This document shows positions 21,826 through 31,812 of a DNA stretch of 64,000 nucleotides, piece after piece (position 1 is the stretch's first letter; each line of letters begins with the position of its first letter). Source of the stretch: Proteobacteria bacterium 005FR1 (GTDB taxonomy: Bacteria; Pseudomonadota; Gammaproteobacteria; Pseudomonadales; Cellvibrionaceae); the NCBI GenBank assembly GCA_026192395.1, contig WACF01000001.1:614977-678976 (forward strand), in the 5' to 3' direction. Made by a program: the position numbers and the translations under genes. The notes beneath the pieces were generated by a model. That model was not told where the DNA came from, did not search any database, and saw only the letters and a program-made list of their open reading frames with translations.

Positions 21826-24231
21826 TCACTCGTTGATGCGCACTTTCTTACCGATCGCTTGTTCACGAATTTGATCGGCATGGAAAGGCAGGCGTATCCA
21901 CTCTTTGGCCGAATAGCGCCGTGTCTGATCGCGGTTGAACGGACGGGTCGGATCTCCGGAGTTCGAGTACCCGAGCAGTGCGTCGGCAATCGGTCCACGC
22001 TCATCAAAGCTAACTACTTGCATATAGGTGGGTCCCTTGGTGATCGGAGCATAGTGTCCGTCGCCATTGGTTCCAATCGTTTCTGCTACATTGAACACCC
22101 CTTCCCTGCCGAGTCCCCCGTGCATCGGGATGCGGGCCGGCGGTTCGGCGCTTCGATCGAACACGTACTGAACTTGGCCCAACTCCGCATCGAGCGGCAC
22201 GCCAGCGTCCTGAAACAGCTTGATCGCGTCGCCCAGCGCCTGCCGAATGGAATCATCGATAATGATGCCACGCGGCGTGAACACGGGATCCTTCTGATCG
22301 AAGGGCACCTGGTAAATGGTTGCAAGCTGCTGTCGGAACGGGACGCGCTCCCAGAAGGCGCGGAAAACGTGGGCACCTCGACTCTCCAGATTGTTGCGCC
22401 GGTCCCAACGGCTCAGCACCTCGCAGGCCTCGGTACCGTCGATGGTACCGCCACCGGTGACGGGTAGCCGTGGATTGGCGAAACAGTCCGCAAGCACTGC
22501 GTCGAGTTCCACTTCTGCCGCATAGCTGCGATTGCCATAAACCAGCTGCTTCAGATTATCCATCGAAAAGCGTGTGCCCCCGAGGCCATCAGCACCGCTC
22601 AGGCGATCCTCGATCTGCATGAAAGCCATGCGGGTGCGCAGCAGGCGCGGATGGGCATCCGCATCGACGGTGTCCGGCCGCGCGAGCAGCTGACGCCGCA
22701 ACATGGGCGAGTAGCCCGTCACCGGGTGTTCAAGGTTGCTCAACCAGTAACTATCGTTGGAATTGAGGAGGTAATCCCGACGAATCTGCACGGGCAGATT
22801 AGCGCCGCCAAAAATACCAGGCTGCGGCGAGTCGGCATCGCTGCCCCATTCACAGGCTGCCGTGCTGCCATCGAGAGCGGGAATACCGGTTTTCGCAAGC
22901 CCCTGCAGAACCTGATGATCGCCGATGCAGGCCGACAGCCGTTCCGCGGTAACGTGGGGAACCGTGGAGATATCGGCGTACATCGCAGCGCCGTGACGGT
23001 CGGCGGCAATGGTGTTGATAAAGCCGAGGCCCAGTATTTCCTTTAGGCTTGCAGCCAAATCCTCGACGCCGATTGCTTTACCGATTGCTAGCCATTGCGC
23101 AAGGCTGCGCGTGTTTTCGGAAGCCGCGTCGCGGATCGCAAAGGCCAGGCCGTGAGTACCCCAGGATGGCAACTCCTCGTTGAGCAGATTCACGGCCAGC
23201 ATAGGACCGTAGTGGGAGGTGTAGATCTGCCCTGTTTTTGTTCTGCCGCCCGGCAGAGCGATGCTGACGTCGTGACGCTGGATCGGCTTGCGTTCGGCTT
23301 CGCCGTCCAGATTCTCATACACATACGTGAGTGGATCATCGCCGGCAAGTCGCAATTGATAGAGACTGAAACGTTTGGCGGTGGATACCGTGTGGGTCCA
23401 GGCAATGTCCTTATTGAAGCCAATGTTCACGAAAGGCTGACCCTGCTGGGCGACGCCCATCACGTCCAGCTCGCCCGGCAAGGTAAGGTGGAACTGGTAG
23501 AAGCGCTGCACGCCCGCAACTTCTCCCCAAGGCTCATGCGGGTTGCCGTACAGCATGCCACTGCCGTTCTCGGTAACCTCGGCGCCCAACGCATATGCGT
23601 TGCTGCCGCCCTCAAGAGCATTGATTACATCCATATTGATGCCGGCCTCAATCGCCGTGAATCCCGCCACCGACGCACCAGGTGGTTGGGCCCGAACGAT
23701 CTGCCTGATGAAGTTGGCGAGGCCGCCACGCAGACTGCCCTTGGTATAAACAGCGGCCAGATCCAGCTCAGTGATTTCCCGCACCCAAGGCTGGCCCGCA
23801 CAAGCCGGATCGATGTTATCGATCCCCGCATCACGAAGATAACGGCTATACCCTGCCGCGTAGCCGGCCACTGCATCGCGAACGTCGGGTGGTTGTTTGT
23901 CGAGCAACGCTCGCTGCCGCTCTTCAGTGTTATACCAGGTAAAGAAGATGTCCCTCTCGATATTGTCTTCACTCTCCTCCAGATACAGAGCGCTCTTGCC
24001 GCTGGCGATCACAATCTCGCGGGCGAGGGAGCAGATGTTGTCCTGTGCGAAGGAGTAACCGAGACCATAACCAAGCCCCTTGTAATCATCGGCTACGATA
24101 TGCGGAATACCGAACTCCGTGCGTTGAATTTCCGCGGAGAACTCCGGAGCGTCCCGGCCAGTTTGGCTGCTGGTGCAGGCGATCAGAGAGGCGGCGAGAA
24201 GCGGCACACTTAATCTGTAGAGGGATTTCAT
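21826..24231 (-). CDS. Penicillin acylase/AHL acylase family lipoprotein
   Basis: 801 aa Ntn-hydrolase precursor. A lipobox LLAASLIAC makes Cys19 the lipidation site, so it is anchored in the outer or inner membrane facing the periplasm. GGSNAYALG gives the autocatalytic nucleophile, Ser210 by my count; the alpha chain is residues about 20-209 and the beta chain the rest. NPHEPW follows as in the family. Members hydrolyse beta-lactam side chains, aculeacin-type lipopeptides or acyl-homoserine lactones. Substrate cannot be assigned. RBS AGGAGAAAGG. Confidence 0.88.
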   Translation of the reverse strand: MKSLYRLSVPLLAASLIACTSSQTGRDAPEFSAEIQRTEFGIPHIVADDYKGLGYGLGYSFAQDNICSLAREIVIASGKSALYLEESEDNIERDIFFTWYNTEERQRALLDKQPPDVRDAVAGYAAGYSRYLRDAGIDNIDPACAGQPWVREITELDLAAVYTKGSLRGGLANFIRQIVRAQPPGASVAGFTAIEAGINMDVINALEGGSNAYALGAEVTENGSGMLYGNPHEPWGEVAGVQRFYQFHLTLPGELDVMGVAQQGQPFVNIGFNKDIAWTHTVSTAKRFSLYQLRLAGDDPLTYVYENLDGEAERKPIQRHDVSIALPGGRTKTGQIYTSHYGPMLAVNLLNEELPSWGTHGLAFAIRDAASENTRSLAQWLAIGKAIGVEDLAASLKEILGLGFINTIAADRHGAAMYADISTVPHVTAERLSACIGDHQVLQGLAKTGIPALDGSTAACEWGSDADSPQPGIFGGANLPVQIRRDYLLNSNDSYWLSNLEHPVTGYSPMLRRQLLARPDTVDADAHPRLLRTRMAFMQIEDRLSGADGLGGTRFSMDNLKQLVYGNRSYAAEVELDAVLADCFANPRLPVTGGGTIDGTEACEVLSRWDRRNNLESRGAHVFRAFWERVPFRQQLATIYQVPFDQKDPVFTPRGIIIDDSIRQALGDAIKLFQDAGVPLDAELGQVQYVFDRSAEPPARIPMHGGLGREGVFNVAETIGTNGDGHYAPITKGPTYMQVVSFDERGPIADALLGYSNSGDPTRPFNRDQTRRYSAKEWIRLPFHADQIREQAIGKKVRINE

Positions 24232-24555
24232 AGGATGACCTTTCTCCTGTTCTTGTCAGCTTGCCCCCCGCGTGCGCTATGCGAGGCGTGCTGCACATGC
24301 GTTTAACTCGAGGGCTTGATTTGCCACCGGGCCTACCGAAATCCAGATGACAATCTTGGCAACATGGCGACTGTACCCTGATTCGCTCGTCTGCTCTACA
24401 GGCCCGTTTACTGCCGCGTGCTCCGCGTATGGCCTCAAGCTCTTGAGTTCATTTATTGATTGGTGTGACTCTTGCTGCTCTGGCTGGAGTAGTTGAGACA
24501 GCCGAACTTCGCGAGAACTGTCCGCGCGCTGAGGTTTGCGTTGGTTGGAGGTTGT
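24232..24555. other. Intergenic region between divergent genes
   Basis: 324 bases separate the acylase gene from the divergent dedA gene. No RNA gene, repeat or convincing operator is visible. Promoters for both are presumed here. Confidence 0.4.
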
Positions 24556-25158
24556 ATGAACGATTGGATAATCGACTTGATCCGCTCCATGGGCGCGCCG
24601 GGCGTGGGTTTGCTCATGTTCGCCGAGAACCTGTTCCCGCCGCTGCCTTCTGAGTTCATCATGCCGCTGGCGGGTTATCTATCGACTCAGGGCGCGATGA
24701 GCTTATGGTTGATCATCGTCACTGGTTCGATAGGTTCACTGGCCGGCGCCCTCTTCTGGTATCTGGTCGGAAAGAAAGCGGGCTCACGCAGGGTGCGCGA
24801 GTGGATCGACCGACAAGGTGCATGGCTTGGCCTCTGCAGCAAGGACCTGGACGAGTCGAATGCTTTCTTCAGAAAGCACGGCAACCCAGCGGTGTTCTTC
24901 GGCCGTCTCGTTCCCGTCGTGCGCACCTTGATCTCTGTTCCGGCCGGTATGAGCAGCATGTCGGTATGGCTTTTTCTGTTCTACAGCAGTCTCGGAACCA
25001 TTCTCTGGACGGCGCTACTTGCCTGGGGCGGATATTTGCTGGGCCAGCAGTTCGAGCAAATCGGCAGCTGGCTGGGGCCAGTATCCTGGGTGATCATTGG
25101 CGCCGCACTGGCCGCCTACTTCGTCCGGGTATACCGCATCAAACACGGGCTCGCGTAA
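24556..25158 (+). CDS. DedA family membrane protein
   Basis: 200 aa. Family signatures ENLFPPLPSEFIMPLAGY near the N-terminus and FFGRLVPVVRTLISVPAGM in the second half are intact, including the key acidic and Arg residues. DedA proteins are polytopic and are implicated in lipid carrier (C55-P) or phospholipid transport and in membrane potential maintenance. The ATG at 24556 is preferred because GGAGG lies just upstream; an in-frame upstream ATG adds 21 residues without similarity. Confidence 0.88.
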   Translation: MNDWIIDLIRSMGAPGVGLLMFAENLFPPLPSEFIMPLAGYLSTQGAMSLWLIIVTGSIGSLAGALFWYLVGKKAGSRRVREWIDRQGAWLGLCSKDLDESNAFFRKHGNPAVFFGRLVPVVRTLISVPAGMSSMSVWLFLFYSSLGTILWTALLAWGGYLLGQQFEQIGSWLGPVSWVIIGAALAAYFVRVYRIKHGLA

Positions 25159-25186
25159 ATCGGCCCGTTCGGTCAAGATCAAAGCA

Positions 25187-25435
25187 CTATTTCTTGATCA
25201 CTCGGTAAAAAATCAGAATGATTATGGCTCCGGCGGTGGCGAGCAGAATGCTGCCCAGGTCGAAGCCGGTAACTTCGGCGATGCCAAAGAAGGACCCGAG
25301 AAAGCCGCCAAAAAAAGCACCCGCGATGCCGAGCAGGATAGTCACGATAAATCCTCCGGGATCCTTGCCCGGCATGATCAGCTTCGCCAGCACACCGACG
25401 ATCAATCCCATGACTATCCATGCCAGAATGCCCAT
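25187..25435 (-). CDS. GlsB/YeaQ/YmgE family stress membrane protein
   Basis: 82 aa with three short hydrophobic helices. MGILAWIVMGLIVGVLAKL and PGKDPGGFIVTILLGIAGA match the transglycosylase-associated/GlsB family. Start at 25435 has a GGGAGGG ribosome site. Function unclear; members are often general stress-induced. Convergent with dedA. Confidence 0.85.
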   Translation of the reverse strand: MGILAWIVMGLIVGVLAKLIMPGKDPGGFIVTILLGIAGAFFGGFLGSFFGIAEVTGFDLGSILLATAGAIIILIFYRVIKK

Positions 25436-25813
25436 TCCTGATTCCCTCCCTTCCGATTTGCGTCTGTTTCTCGACCAGCTCGTGATTCTCGACCGCTTCA
25501 CGCCGGCAAAGGTTCAGCTCCCGAGTGCAGAGACTCTCTCTGCCACTCAATCTGGCGCAGAGAATTCTCGGTCAAGGTGTTCAGGGGAGAGGCAGTTCTT
25601 CTGACGTAGCAAATGTCACTGCCACTCAAGCGTTCAGGGCGCCCTCCTCCATCCCAGTGCTCGTCGAGCGCGTGAATGCCTTGCGCGACGGCTTCGCTGA
25701 AACGAAGTCGCCGGGCGATGTCGGCACCGCGAACGCATCGGGTCTGGATCAGTTCCTGGGCGATGGAATTCCCATTCGAGCGCAAACTCAGTTACCGTCT
25801 GCTTCGGTCGCAA

Positions 25814-26377
25814 TCAAAACCCGAAGCCCAGTAGCACGCCTGCACCCAGCACGGCAAAGATAGCGGCAGCCACGCCGTGAACAACCCGCATGGAGATACG
25901 ATCCGAAAGGAAGTTGCCCATGTACACCGCAGGTACGTTTGCCACCATCATTCCAAGGGTGGTGCCGGCGATCACTGATACGACATCTGGATACTGAGCC
26001 GCGAGTGCGACCGTCGCGATCTGGGTCTTGTCTCCCATCTCGGCGAAGAAGAATGCGATCAGCGTGCTGAGAAATGCCCCGTAAGGCATGAAACGGGTGT
26101 CGTTCTCGTCGAGCTTGTCCGGAATCATTACCCAGGCGGCCATCGCCAGGAAAGAAAGACCAAGGATCCAGCGCAGCACGTCATCGCTGACGACGGTGGT
26201 TATCCAGGCCCCTACCGCGCCGGCGAATGCATGGTTGAGTATCGTGGCGAGAAAAATCCCAAGGATGATGGGCACGGGCTTGCGAAAACGCGCGGCGAGC
26301 ACAAAGGCGAGCAACTGGGTTTTGTCGCCGATTTCAGCGAGAGCGACCACACTGGTCGACAAAAGAAAGGATTCCAC
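25814..26377 (-). CDS. GDT1/TMEM165-type manganese exporter
   Basis: 187 aa, six helices in two halves, each with the hallmark motif: VALAEIGDKTQLLAF and FFAEMGDKTQIATVA. UPF0016/GDT1 proteins export Mn2+ (MntX/MneA type) by cation exchange. A GTG at 26377 is the proposed start, with GGAG 8 bases upstream; a longer reading frame upstream runs through the regulatory leader and is not coding. The leader is a yybP-ykoY manganese riboswitch, strongly supporting the Mn2+ role. Confidence 0.88.
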   Translation of the reverse strand: MESFLLSTSVVALAEIGDKTQLLAFVLAARFRKPVPIILGIFLATILNHAFAGAVGAWITTVVSDDVLRWILGLSFLAMAAWVMIPDKLDENDTRFMPYGAFLSTLIAFFFAEMGDKTQIATVALAAQYPDVVSVIAGTTLGMMVANVPAVYMGNFLSDRISMRVVHGVAAAIFAVLGAGVLLGFGF

Positions 26378-26595
26378 AATGATTCTCCGGGGCCGAGACG
26401 AACTTTGACCAACGTGCACCCCGGCCCCTGCCGGTGCGACATTAGTCAAAGGTCTTGCCAAGTTCCGGCTTCGGAACCGTTTGCGCCATGGCCTGTGGGC
26501 CAAGTATGTTGACGCAAACCTCGTGTTTGCTTGCGGTTGATCTCAAAAGAGTGAAGAAACAGCAAGCGCGAGAGGCTACTCCCCAGTGACGAAGC
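26378..26595 (-). promoter_or_regulatory. yybP-ykoY manganese riboswitch and expression platform
   Basis: Read on the - strand, the L1 signature GGGGAGTAGCC (26584-26574) and the L3 signature GTCAACATAC (26513-26504) occur in the right order about 60 bases apart, as in the Mn2+-sensing yybP-ykoY family. Downstream a long hairpin forms (13-bp outer stem, 26451-26439 with 26415-26403, containing G-U pairs). An internal GGGGCCG can alternatively pair with CGGCCCC next to the ribosome site, so Mn2+ probably controls translation start. Downstream gene is the GDT1 exporter. Confidence 0.85.
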
Positions 26596-26737
26596 GGATG
26601 TTAGTAAAGCAGTAACAAAATGGCAAGCTTGCAGTGCCATTATTGATGAACTTACACTGGACCGGATCCCTCCAAAGCAGTCAATATCGAACCTTCCTTC
26701 TCAATTTGTTCAACCTTCAACCAGTCGGAGAATGCCA

Positions 26738-27010
26738 ATGAAAATCATCCCCCTCCTTGCGCTTTCCACATTGATTCTAAGCGGATGCGGTATGCGCGCC
26801 GGCACCCAGTGCACCGATGCGCCGCAAAGTGAGTGGATGGATCAGGATGCTTTCCAGCAGCAACTGGTGCAGCAGGGTTATCAAATAAACGAATTCGTCG
26901 TCACCGATGGCAGCTGCTATGAGATCTATGGACAGAACAAGGAAGGCCAGAACGTAGAGATCTATTTCAATCCCGTGGACGGCGAAATCGTCAAACAGGA
27001 AATCAATTAA
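26738..27010 (+). CDS. PepSY-like small lipoprotein
   Basis: 90 aa. Lipobox STLILSGC gives a lipidated Cys near residue 17, followed by a Cys-containing mature part with a PepSY-like fold (DQDAFQQQLVQQGYQINEF, then VEIYFNPVDGEIVKQ). The ATG at 26738 has CGGAG at the correct spacing; another ATG six bases earlier is too close. The next gene, a cytochrome b561, begins 3 bases after the stop, so the pair is likely a membrane-bound electron-transfer module. Confidence 0.75.
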   Translation: MKIIPLLALSTLILSGCGMRAGTQCTDAPQSEWMDQDAFQQQLVQQGYQINEFVVTDGSCYEIYGQNKEGQNVEIYFNPVDGEIVKQEIN

Positions 27011-27013
27011 ATC

Positions 27014-27568
27014 GTGGCTGAGAAGTCACTGTTCATCTGGCCCTGGTGGGTGCGCCTTACCCACTGGGCCCTCGTTGCGGTATTCGTCGCTAACTACTTC
27101 CTGCTCGATCCGGGCTCCTGGATTCACACCTGGTTGGGCTACGGCGTTAGCACGCTGATTCTGATGCGGATAATCCTGGGGTTCTCGACCAGGAATCCTT
27201 ACGCATCTCTGAAATCCCTCGACATCAGCAAGAGCGCCTTTCTGCATCACATGCAAGAACTCAAGGCGCGACATCTGGCCCCCGATGAAGGGCACAACCC
27301 GCTCGGATGGCTGATGGTGTTGGCCTTTTGGTCCCTGATGCTGGTGCTTGCGGTTACGGGGTTTCTGGCAGAGGAAGTGGACTATTTCTTCGGCAACCAG
27401 CTGCTCGATGAAATCCATCTATGGGCCGCCGATGCAATGTTGATAGCGGCGCTGATTCATGTGGCAAGCGTCTTTCTGGTCGGCTTCTGGGGACACATTG
27501 CCCTGGTCAGACCGATGATTACCGGCTATCGCAAGACACGCGAAAGGCCGCATTCCTCGTCCCACTGA
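27014..27568 (+). CDS. Cytochrome b561-type membrane protein
   Basis: 184 aa, four transmembrane helices, with haem-ligand candidates WVRLTHW (helix 1), IHTWLGY (helix 2) and LIHVASVF (helix 4). Di-haem b cytochrome that moves electrons across the inner membrane. Starts with GTG at 27014, 3 bases after the PepSY gene. PepSY plus b561 pairs are commonly found in gammaproteobacteria. Confidence 0.85.
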   Translation: MAEKSLFIWPWWVRLTHWALVAVFVANYFLLDPGSWIHTWLGYGVSTLILMRIILGFSTRNPYASLKSLDISKSAFLHHMQELKARHLAPDEGHNPLGWLMVLAFWSLMLVLAVTGFLAEEVDYFFGNQLLDEIHLWAADAMLIAALIHVASVFLVGFWGHIALVRPMITGYRKTRERPHSSSH

Positions 27569-27586
27569 GCAGCTCACCCGTTTCGT

Positions 27587-28333
27587 TTACTCGCCATCCT
27601 CCAGCGGCGGATATCGCAAAGGCAGCGATTCGAGATGCGCCGCGATGATTTCACCAACGCGCAGATTCCGATACCAGCGCTTGTCCGCCGGGATTACGTG
27701 CCAGGGCGCCGCCTGCGTTGCCGCCAGAACCCGCTGGTACGCTGACTGATACTCGGACCATTGCTCGGCTGCCCGTTCATCGGCTGCGCTGTACTTCCAG
27801 CGCTTGCGGGGTTTCTCCAGCCGTTCTGCGATGCGTTTTTCCTGTTTTTCGCGAGACAGGTGCAGAAAGAATTTCAGAACATGCGTGTTATTGTGCATCA
27901 GGTGTTGTTCGACCTGGTTGATGAATCCGGCCCGATGTTGAAATTCGGTTTCCGATAATTCACCGCTAACCAGCGGCACGACCAGATCCTCGTAATGGGA
28001 GCGGTTGAAGATTCCAATCATGCCCCGTGCAGGGAAGTGCGGATAGATGCGCCACATGAAATCGTGCGCAAGCTCGATCGGCGTCGGCTCCTTGAAGGAG
28101 CTGACTTCGATGCCCGCGGGATTGGTGCCGGAAAACACGTGGCGGATAGTGCCGTCTTTGCCGGAGCAATCAACGCCTTGCATTACGATCAGCAACGCGA
28201 AGCGGCCGTCGGCATAGAATAGTCTCTGCAGCTCGTGCAGTTTTTCACGCAAGGTCTTCAGTTGCGCTTTGCAATCCGATTTTTTGGCTTCGCTCGGAGG
28301 CCTGGTGTCGAATCTCTGCAGATCAATATTCAC
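27587..28333 (-). CDS. ppk2: Polyphosphate kinase 2 family protein
   Basis: 248 aa. Walker A is VMQGVDCSGKDGTIRHVFSG, and the PPK2 motifs IFNRSHYEDLVVP and RWKYSAADERA are present. PPK2 enzymes transfer phosphate between polyphosphate and nucleotides; class (mono- or diphosphate specific) cannot be decided from sequence. Start is a GTG at 28333. It ends 18 bases from the convergent cytochrome b gene. Confidence 0.9.
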   Translation of the reverse strand: MNIDLQRFDTRPPSEAKKSDCKAQLKTLREKLHELQRLFYADGRFALLIVMQGVDCSGKDGTIRHVFSGTNPAGIEVSSFKEPTPIELAHDFMWRIYPHFPARGMIGIFNRSHYEDLVVPLVSGELSETEFQHRAGFINQVEQHLMHNNTHVLKFFLHLSREKQEKRIAERLEKPRKRWKYSAADERAAEQWSEYQSAYQRVLAATQAAPWHVIPADKRWYRNLRVGEIIAAHLESLPLRYPPLEDGE

Positions 28334-28440
28334 GGGAACTCGCTTTCACCGGATGTACCTGCTGTGACAGGCTTTCCTCGGTGCTGTTCTAGGGGCTTTT
28401 GAACAAGACGTGCTCGAGAGTTATTTAGCGCCTCCCTGGT

Positions 28441-28484
28441 CGCAAAAAAAACCGGACAGGGATGTGTCCCTGTCCGGTTTTCGA
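28441..28484 (-). terminator. Rho-independent terminator of the iorAB operon
   Basis: A long stem (AAAACCGGACAGGGA / TCCCTGTCCGGTTTT) with a 4-base loop, 28446-28481. On the - strand it ends in a run of eight T, directly after the iorB stop; it may also work on the + strand. Confidence 0.9.
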
Positions 28485-28513
28485 GGTAGGCCAGTGCGTC
28501 ATTGCCGCTACTG

Positions 28514-30847
28514 CTAGCTCCGCAACTGGTCGCCGACCGGAAGACGCCGGATACGCTTGCCGGTAGCCGCAAAGATGGCGTTGCATAATGCCGGCGCTAC
28601 CGGTGGCATGCCGGGCTCGCCTACTCCGCCGAGCGGCTCGTCGAAGCCCCCGTTGATCAGGTGAACACGAATGTTTCGTGGCGCGTGGGACATGCGTGGG
28701 ATCTGGTACTGGTGGAAGTTGTCCTGTTGGATTCGCCCGTTCTCTGCGCTGATTTCACTGTGCAAGCCGATGCCAATGCCCATTACACAGGCGCCTTCGA
28801 GCTGTGAGCGAATACGATCGGGGTTCACCTGCGGGCCGCAATCGAATGCCATGTCGGCGTTGTGCACGATCACGTCGCCAGCGTCGGTCACTTCCACATC
28901 CAGCACCACCGCCGTATAAGCGACGAAGCTGTGATGCACGGCCAGACCCAGGCCGCGGCCTTTCGGCATCTCTCGTCCCCAGCCTGCGGCTTCGGTTGCT
29001 TTCTCCACCACGGCGCGCATCCGGCCGATGTCGATGGGATAAAGCTGCGGGTTTTCATCGTAGTTCCAGCTGTCGCCGAAGTCTCGGGGATCGATCTTTC
29101 GCGCGGGTCCCAGCAGTTCCAGCAGGTAGTCGCGATGATCGCGTCCGGCGGCGGCTGCCATTTCCGAGGCGAAACTCTGGATCGCAAAGGCGTGTGGCAA
29201 GTTGTACACGGCCCGGTACCAGCCAATGCGCACGTGGGCGGAGGCTTCCGGGTTCTCCAGCCGGATCGCGGGGATGTCGAAGGGCATGGTGCTGAAGCCC
29301 ATGCCCAGTTCGAATTCGCCTTTGTGCTTGGGATCGGGCCCGAACAGCGAACCGATGCTCGGTGACAGCGTTCGATGGCGCCAGGCGAGAGGCCGGCCTT
29401 CACCATCCAGCCCCGCTTCGAGATGATCCAGCGATACCGCGTGAAAGTAGGAATGGTGCAGGTCGTCTTCGCGGGTCCACTGCACGCGCACTGGCCGGCC
29501 GCCAAACTGACGGCTGAGGTCGGCGGCTTCGACGACGAAGTCGGGCTTGGACTTGCGGCCAAAGCCGCCGCCGAGCAAGGTTACGTTGACGGTAACCTTG
29601 GCCGGATCCATGCCAAGGCGTCCGGCGACGGTGTCCCGGGTGGCCTGCGGATTCTGAACAGGTCCCCAGATTTCCGCCTTGCCGTCCACAATGCGGGCAA
29701 TGGCAACCGGCGGTTCCATGGGCGCCTGCGCCAGATGCGGCATGTAGTAGGTGGCCTCGACGCGGCGATCAGCATCGGCCAAAGCCGCTTCTGCATCGCC
29801 TTTCTCACGGATCACCTTCCCCGGGGACTTCGCAGTCTGCTCGAGCTTTTTGCGGTAAGCGATTGAATCATAAGAAGCATTGTCGCCGGCTGTACTATTG
29901 TCCCACTGAATGGAAAGCGCATTGCGCCCGGCAATCGCCGCCCAGGTATTCTCGGCCACAACGGCGACGCCACCCAAAGGGTTGAACGCGATCGGCTGGC
30001 CGCCAACGGTGACAACCTTGACCACGCCCGGTACTTTCAGGGCTTTGCTGTCATCGAAGCTGCCAAGCTTGGCGCCATAGACCGGCGGCCGGGCGATGAC
30101 GGCGTAGAGCATGCCGTCAAGGCGCACATCGGCGCCGTAGACTGCGCGTCCCTCGACGATTTCCTCGCCGTCGATGGCCAGCGGACGTTGACCGATTTTA
30201 CCGTCGGGCTGCGGGCCGCTGTTCTTGCCGATGTAACGCCATTCGCTGGCCGGCTTCAATTGCAGTGTGCTGCGCTCGGGCACCGGCAGTTGCGCTGCGG
30301 CTTCTGCCAGATCGCCGAATCCCAATGCACGGCCGCTGGGTTGATGGACGACCGTATGCACGCCCGCCTTACATTCAGAGACAGGAACCGACCACTGCTG
30401 CGCGGCCGCCTGCTCCAGCATCGTTCGCGCTGCTGCCCCCGCCCGCCGCATGGGCTCGAACCAATGCCGCATGCTGCGCGAACCGTCAGTGTTCTGGTTG
30501 CCGTATTTCTTCTCGTTACCTTCTGCCTGCTCAACGCGTACCCGATCCCAGTCCGCCCCCAGCTCGTCGGCCACCACCATCACCAGACTGGTGCGGATGC
30601 CCTGCCCCATTTCCGCTCGATGGTTGGTGACTGTGACTGTGCCGTCGGGATCGATGCTGATGAAGACATTCGGATCATCCACCCAGCCGTTGGGCATGGC
30701 ATCCGCGCCGTAGGCCTTCTCCTGGTCCTGGGCGAAGGACGGTGTCCAGCGTACCGCCAGCACCAGCGCACCGGCCCCGGCCATGCCTTTCAGGAAACGG
30801 CGGCGGCTGACGTTGGCGATCTGCAGAGAATCAGCTTGCTTGCTCAT
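28514..30847 (-). CDS. iorB: Isoquinoline 1-oxidoreductase-type molybdenum subunit
   Basis: 777 aa with a Tat-type N-terminus [19 protein letters not shown], so the enzyme is exported to the periplasm. Molybdopterin subunit of the IorB class. Landmarks include [26 protein letters not shown] and the terminal [18 protein letters not shown] with the active-site Glu. Substrate (N-heterocycle or aldehyde) unassigned. Overlaps iorA by ATGA and ends at the strong terminator 30 bases later. Distinct from the PaoABC set at 3.3-7.1 kb. Confidence 0.9.
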   Translation of the reverse strand: MSKQADSLQIANVSRRRFLKGMAGAGALVLAVRWTPSFAQDQEKAYGADAMPNGWVDDPNVFISIDPDGTVTVTNHRAEMGQGIRTSLVMVVADELGADWDRVRVEQAEGNEKKYGNQNTDGSRSMRHWFEPMRRAGAAARTMLEQAAAQQWSVPVSECKAGVHTVVHQPSGRALGFGDLAEAAAQLPVPERSTLQLKPASEWRYIGKNSGPQPDGKIGQRPLAIDGEEIVEGRAVYGADVRLDGMLYAVIARPPVYGAKLGSFDDSKALKVPGVVKVVTVGGQPIAFNPLGGVAVVAENTWAAIAGRNALSIQWDNSTAGDNASYDSIAYRKKLEQTAKSPGKVIREKGDAEAALADADRRVEATYYMPHLAQAPMEPPVAIARIVDGKAEIWGPVQNPQATRDTVAGRLGMDPAKVTVNVTLLGGGFGRKSKPDFVVEAADLSRQFGGRPVRVQWTREDDLHHSYFHAVSLDHLEAGLDGEGRPLAWRHRTLSPSIGSLFGPDPKHKGEFELGMGFSTMPFDIPAIRLENPEASAHVRIGWYRAVYNLPHAFAIQSFASEMAAAAGRDHRDYLLELLGPARKIDPRDFGDSWNYDENPQLYPIDIGRMRAVVEKATEAAGWGREMPKGRGLGLAVHHSFVAYTAVVLDVEVTDAGDVIVHNADMAFDCGPQVNPDRIRSQLEGACVMGIGIGLHSEISAENGRIQQDNFHQYQIPRMSHAPRNIRVHLINGGFDEPLGGVGEPGMPPVAPALCNAIFAATGKRIRRLPVGDQLRS

Positions 30848-31311
30848 GACTGCTCCTCCTCGTGACCAGCCGCCTTGTGAATCGCCTGACGGATACGAGT
30901 GTAAGTGCCGCAGCGACAGAGATTGCCACTCATGGCGTTAGTGATCTGCTCGTCGCTGGGGTTCGGATCCTGCTTGAGCAATGCCGTGGCGGTCATGATC
31001 TGACCACTCTGGCAATAACCGCACTGGGCCACGCCCAGGTCGAGCCAGGCCTGCTGAACTCGCTGCCCCACTTCGTCGCTGCCGATGGCTTCGATGGTGG
31101 TGATTTCCTTGCCCTGGGCCTGCCTCACCGGCGTGACGCAGGAACGGATCGGCTGACCGTTCATGTGTACCGTGCACGCGCCACACTGGGCCATGCCGCA
31201 ACCGAACTTGGTGCCGGTCAGGTTGGCGACGTCTCTGATCGCCCATAACAGTGGCATATCGTCGGGAACATCGAGCTCCTTCGTCTCGCCGTTTACCTTC
31301 AGCGTAATCAT
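30844..31311 (-). CDS. iorA: [2Fe-2S] subunit of IorAB-type oxidoreductase
   Basis: 155 aa. Motifs [12 protein letters not shown] and CGYCQSGQI plus LCRCGTY carry the two [2Fe-2S] clusters. CGYCQSGQ rather than CGYCTPG is typical of the IorA class. RBS GAGAGG precedes the ATG. Upstream of iorB in the same operon; no FAD subunit is present, as expected for this class, whose electrons go to a c-type cytochrome in the periplasm. Confidence 0.92.
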   Translation of the reverse strand: MITLKVNGETKELDVPDDMPLLWAIRDVANLTGTKFGCGMAQCGACTVHMNGQPIRSCVTPVRQAQGKEITTIEAIGSDEVGQRVQQAWLDLGVAQCGYCQSGQIMTATALLKQDPNPSDEQITNAMSGNLCRCGTYTRIRQAIHKAAGHEEEQS

Positions 31312-31538
31312 GCTTACCTCTCGACTATAGAATGGCGCATCGGATACGCCGGAGATGGACTTAACGGGACAGTTCTAACCGAAATGCGGGCGTCGATCAA
31401 TTGCAGTTTGCAGTCGAACAACAAGCCAGATGCCCCAAGGCTATGCCGCGGAAGCTCATCCATAGGAGGCGATCGCTCAAAGAATGGATGCGAGGCTTCG
31501 ATTGGCTTCATGTAGTTTCTGCGTTCTCACGCCCTCGT

Positions 31539-31787
31539 TCACGGGGTGTTCTGTTTTTGGTCGGCATTCAAATTCCACTTGATTTGAAACTCAATCTCTT
31601 CTTCAGCCTCAGATCGCTCGTGCTCGATGTTGAACTCCGCCCGGACCGGCACATAGATGCGCTCACCGGCAATCTGGATTTCGAAGCGATCGCCATCTTC
31701 GATGGCGTCCGCCAGGCGTCGCAGCTTCGCGACGAATTCCGCTTTCGGGTAATCCTTTTCGATGTCCCGCTTTTGCTTACCAGCCAT
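31539..31787 (-). CDS. Amphi-Trp domain protein
   Basis: 82 aa with the layout of the amphi-Trp domain family: KRDIEKDYPKAEFVAKLRRL then FEIQIAGERIYVPVRAEF and the terminal EEEIEFQIKWN. Small soluble proteins of unknown role. It starts 25 bases after the apyrase gene stop and has an AGAGGAG ribosome site, so the two are probably one transcript. Confidence 0.8.
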   Translation of the reverse strand: MAGKQKRDIEKDYPKAEFVAKLRRLADAIEDGDRFEIQIAGERIYVPVRAEFNIEHERSEAEEEIEFQIKWNLNADQKQNTP

Positions 31788-31812
31788 TCTCAGCTCCTCT
31801 ACCGGTGGTTCG

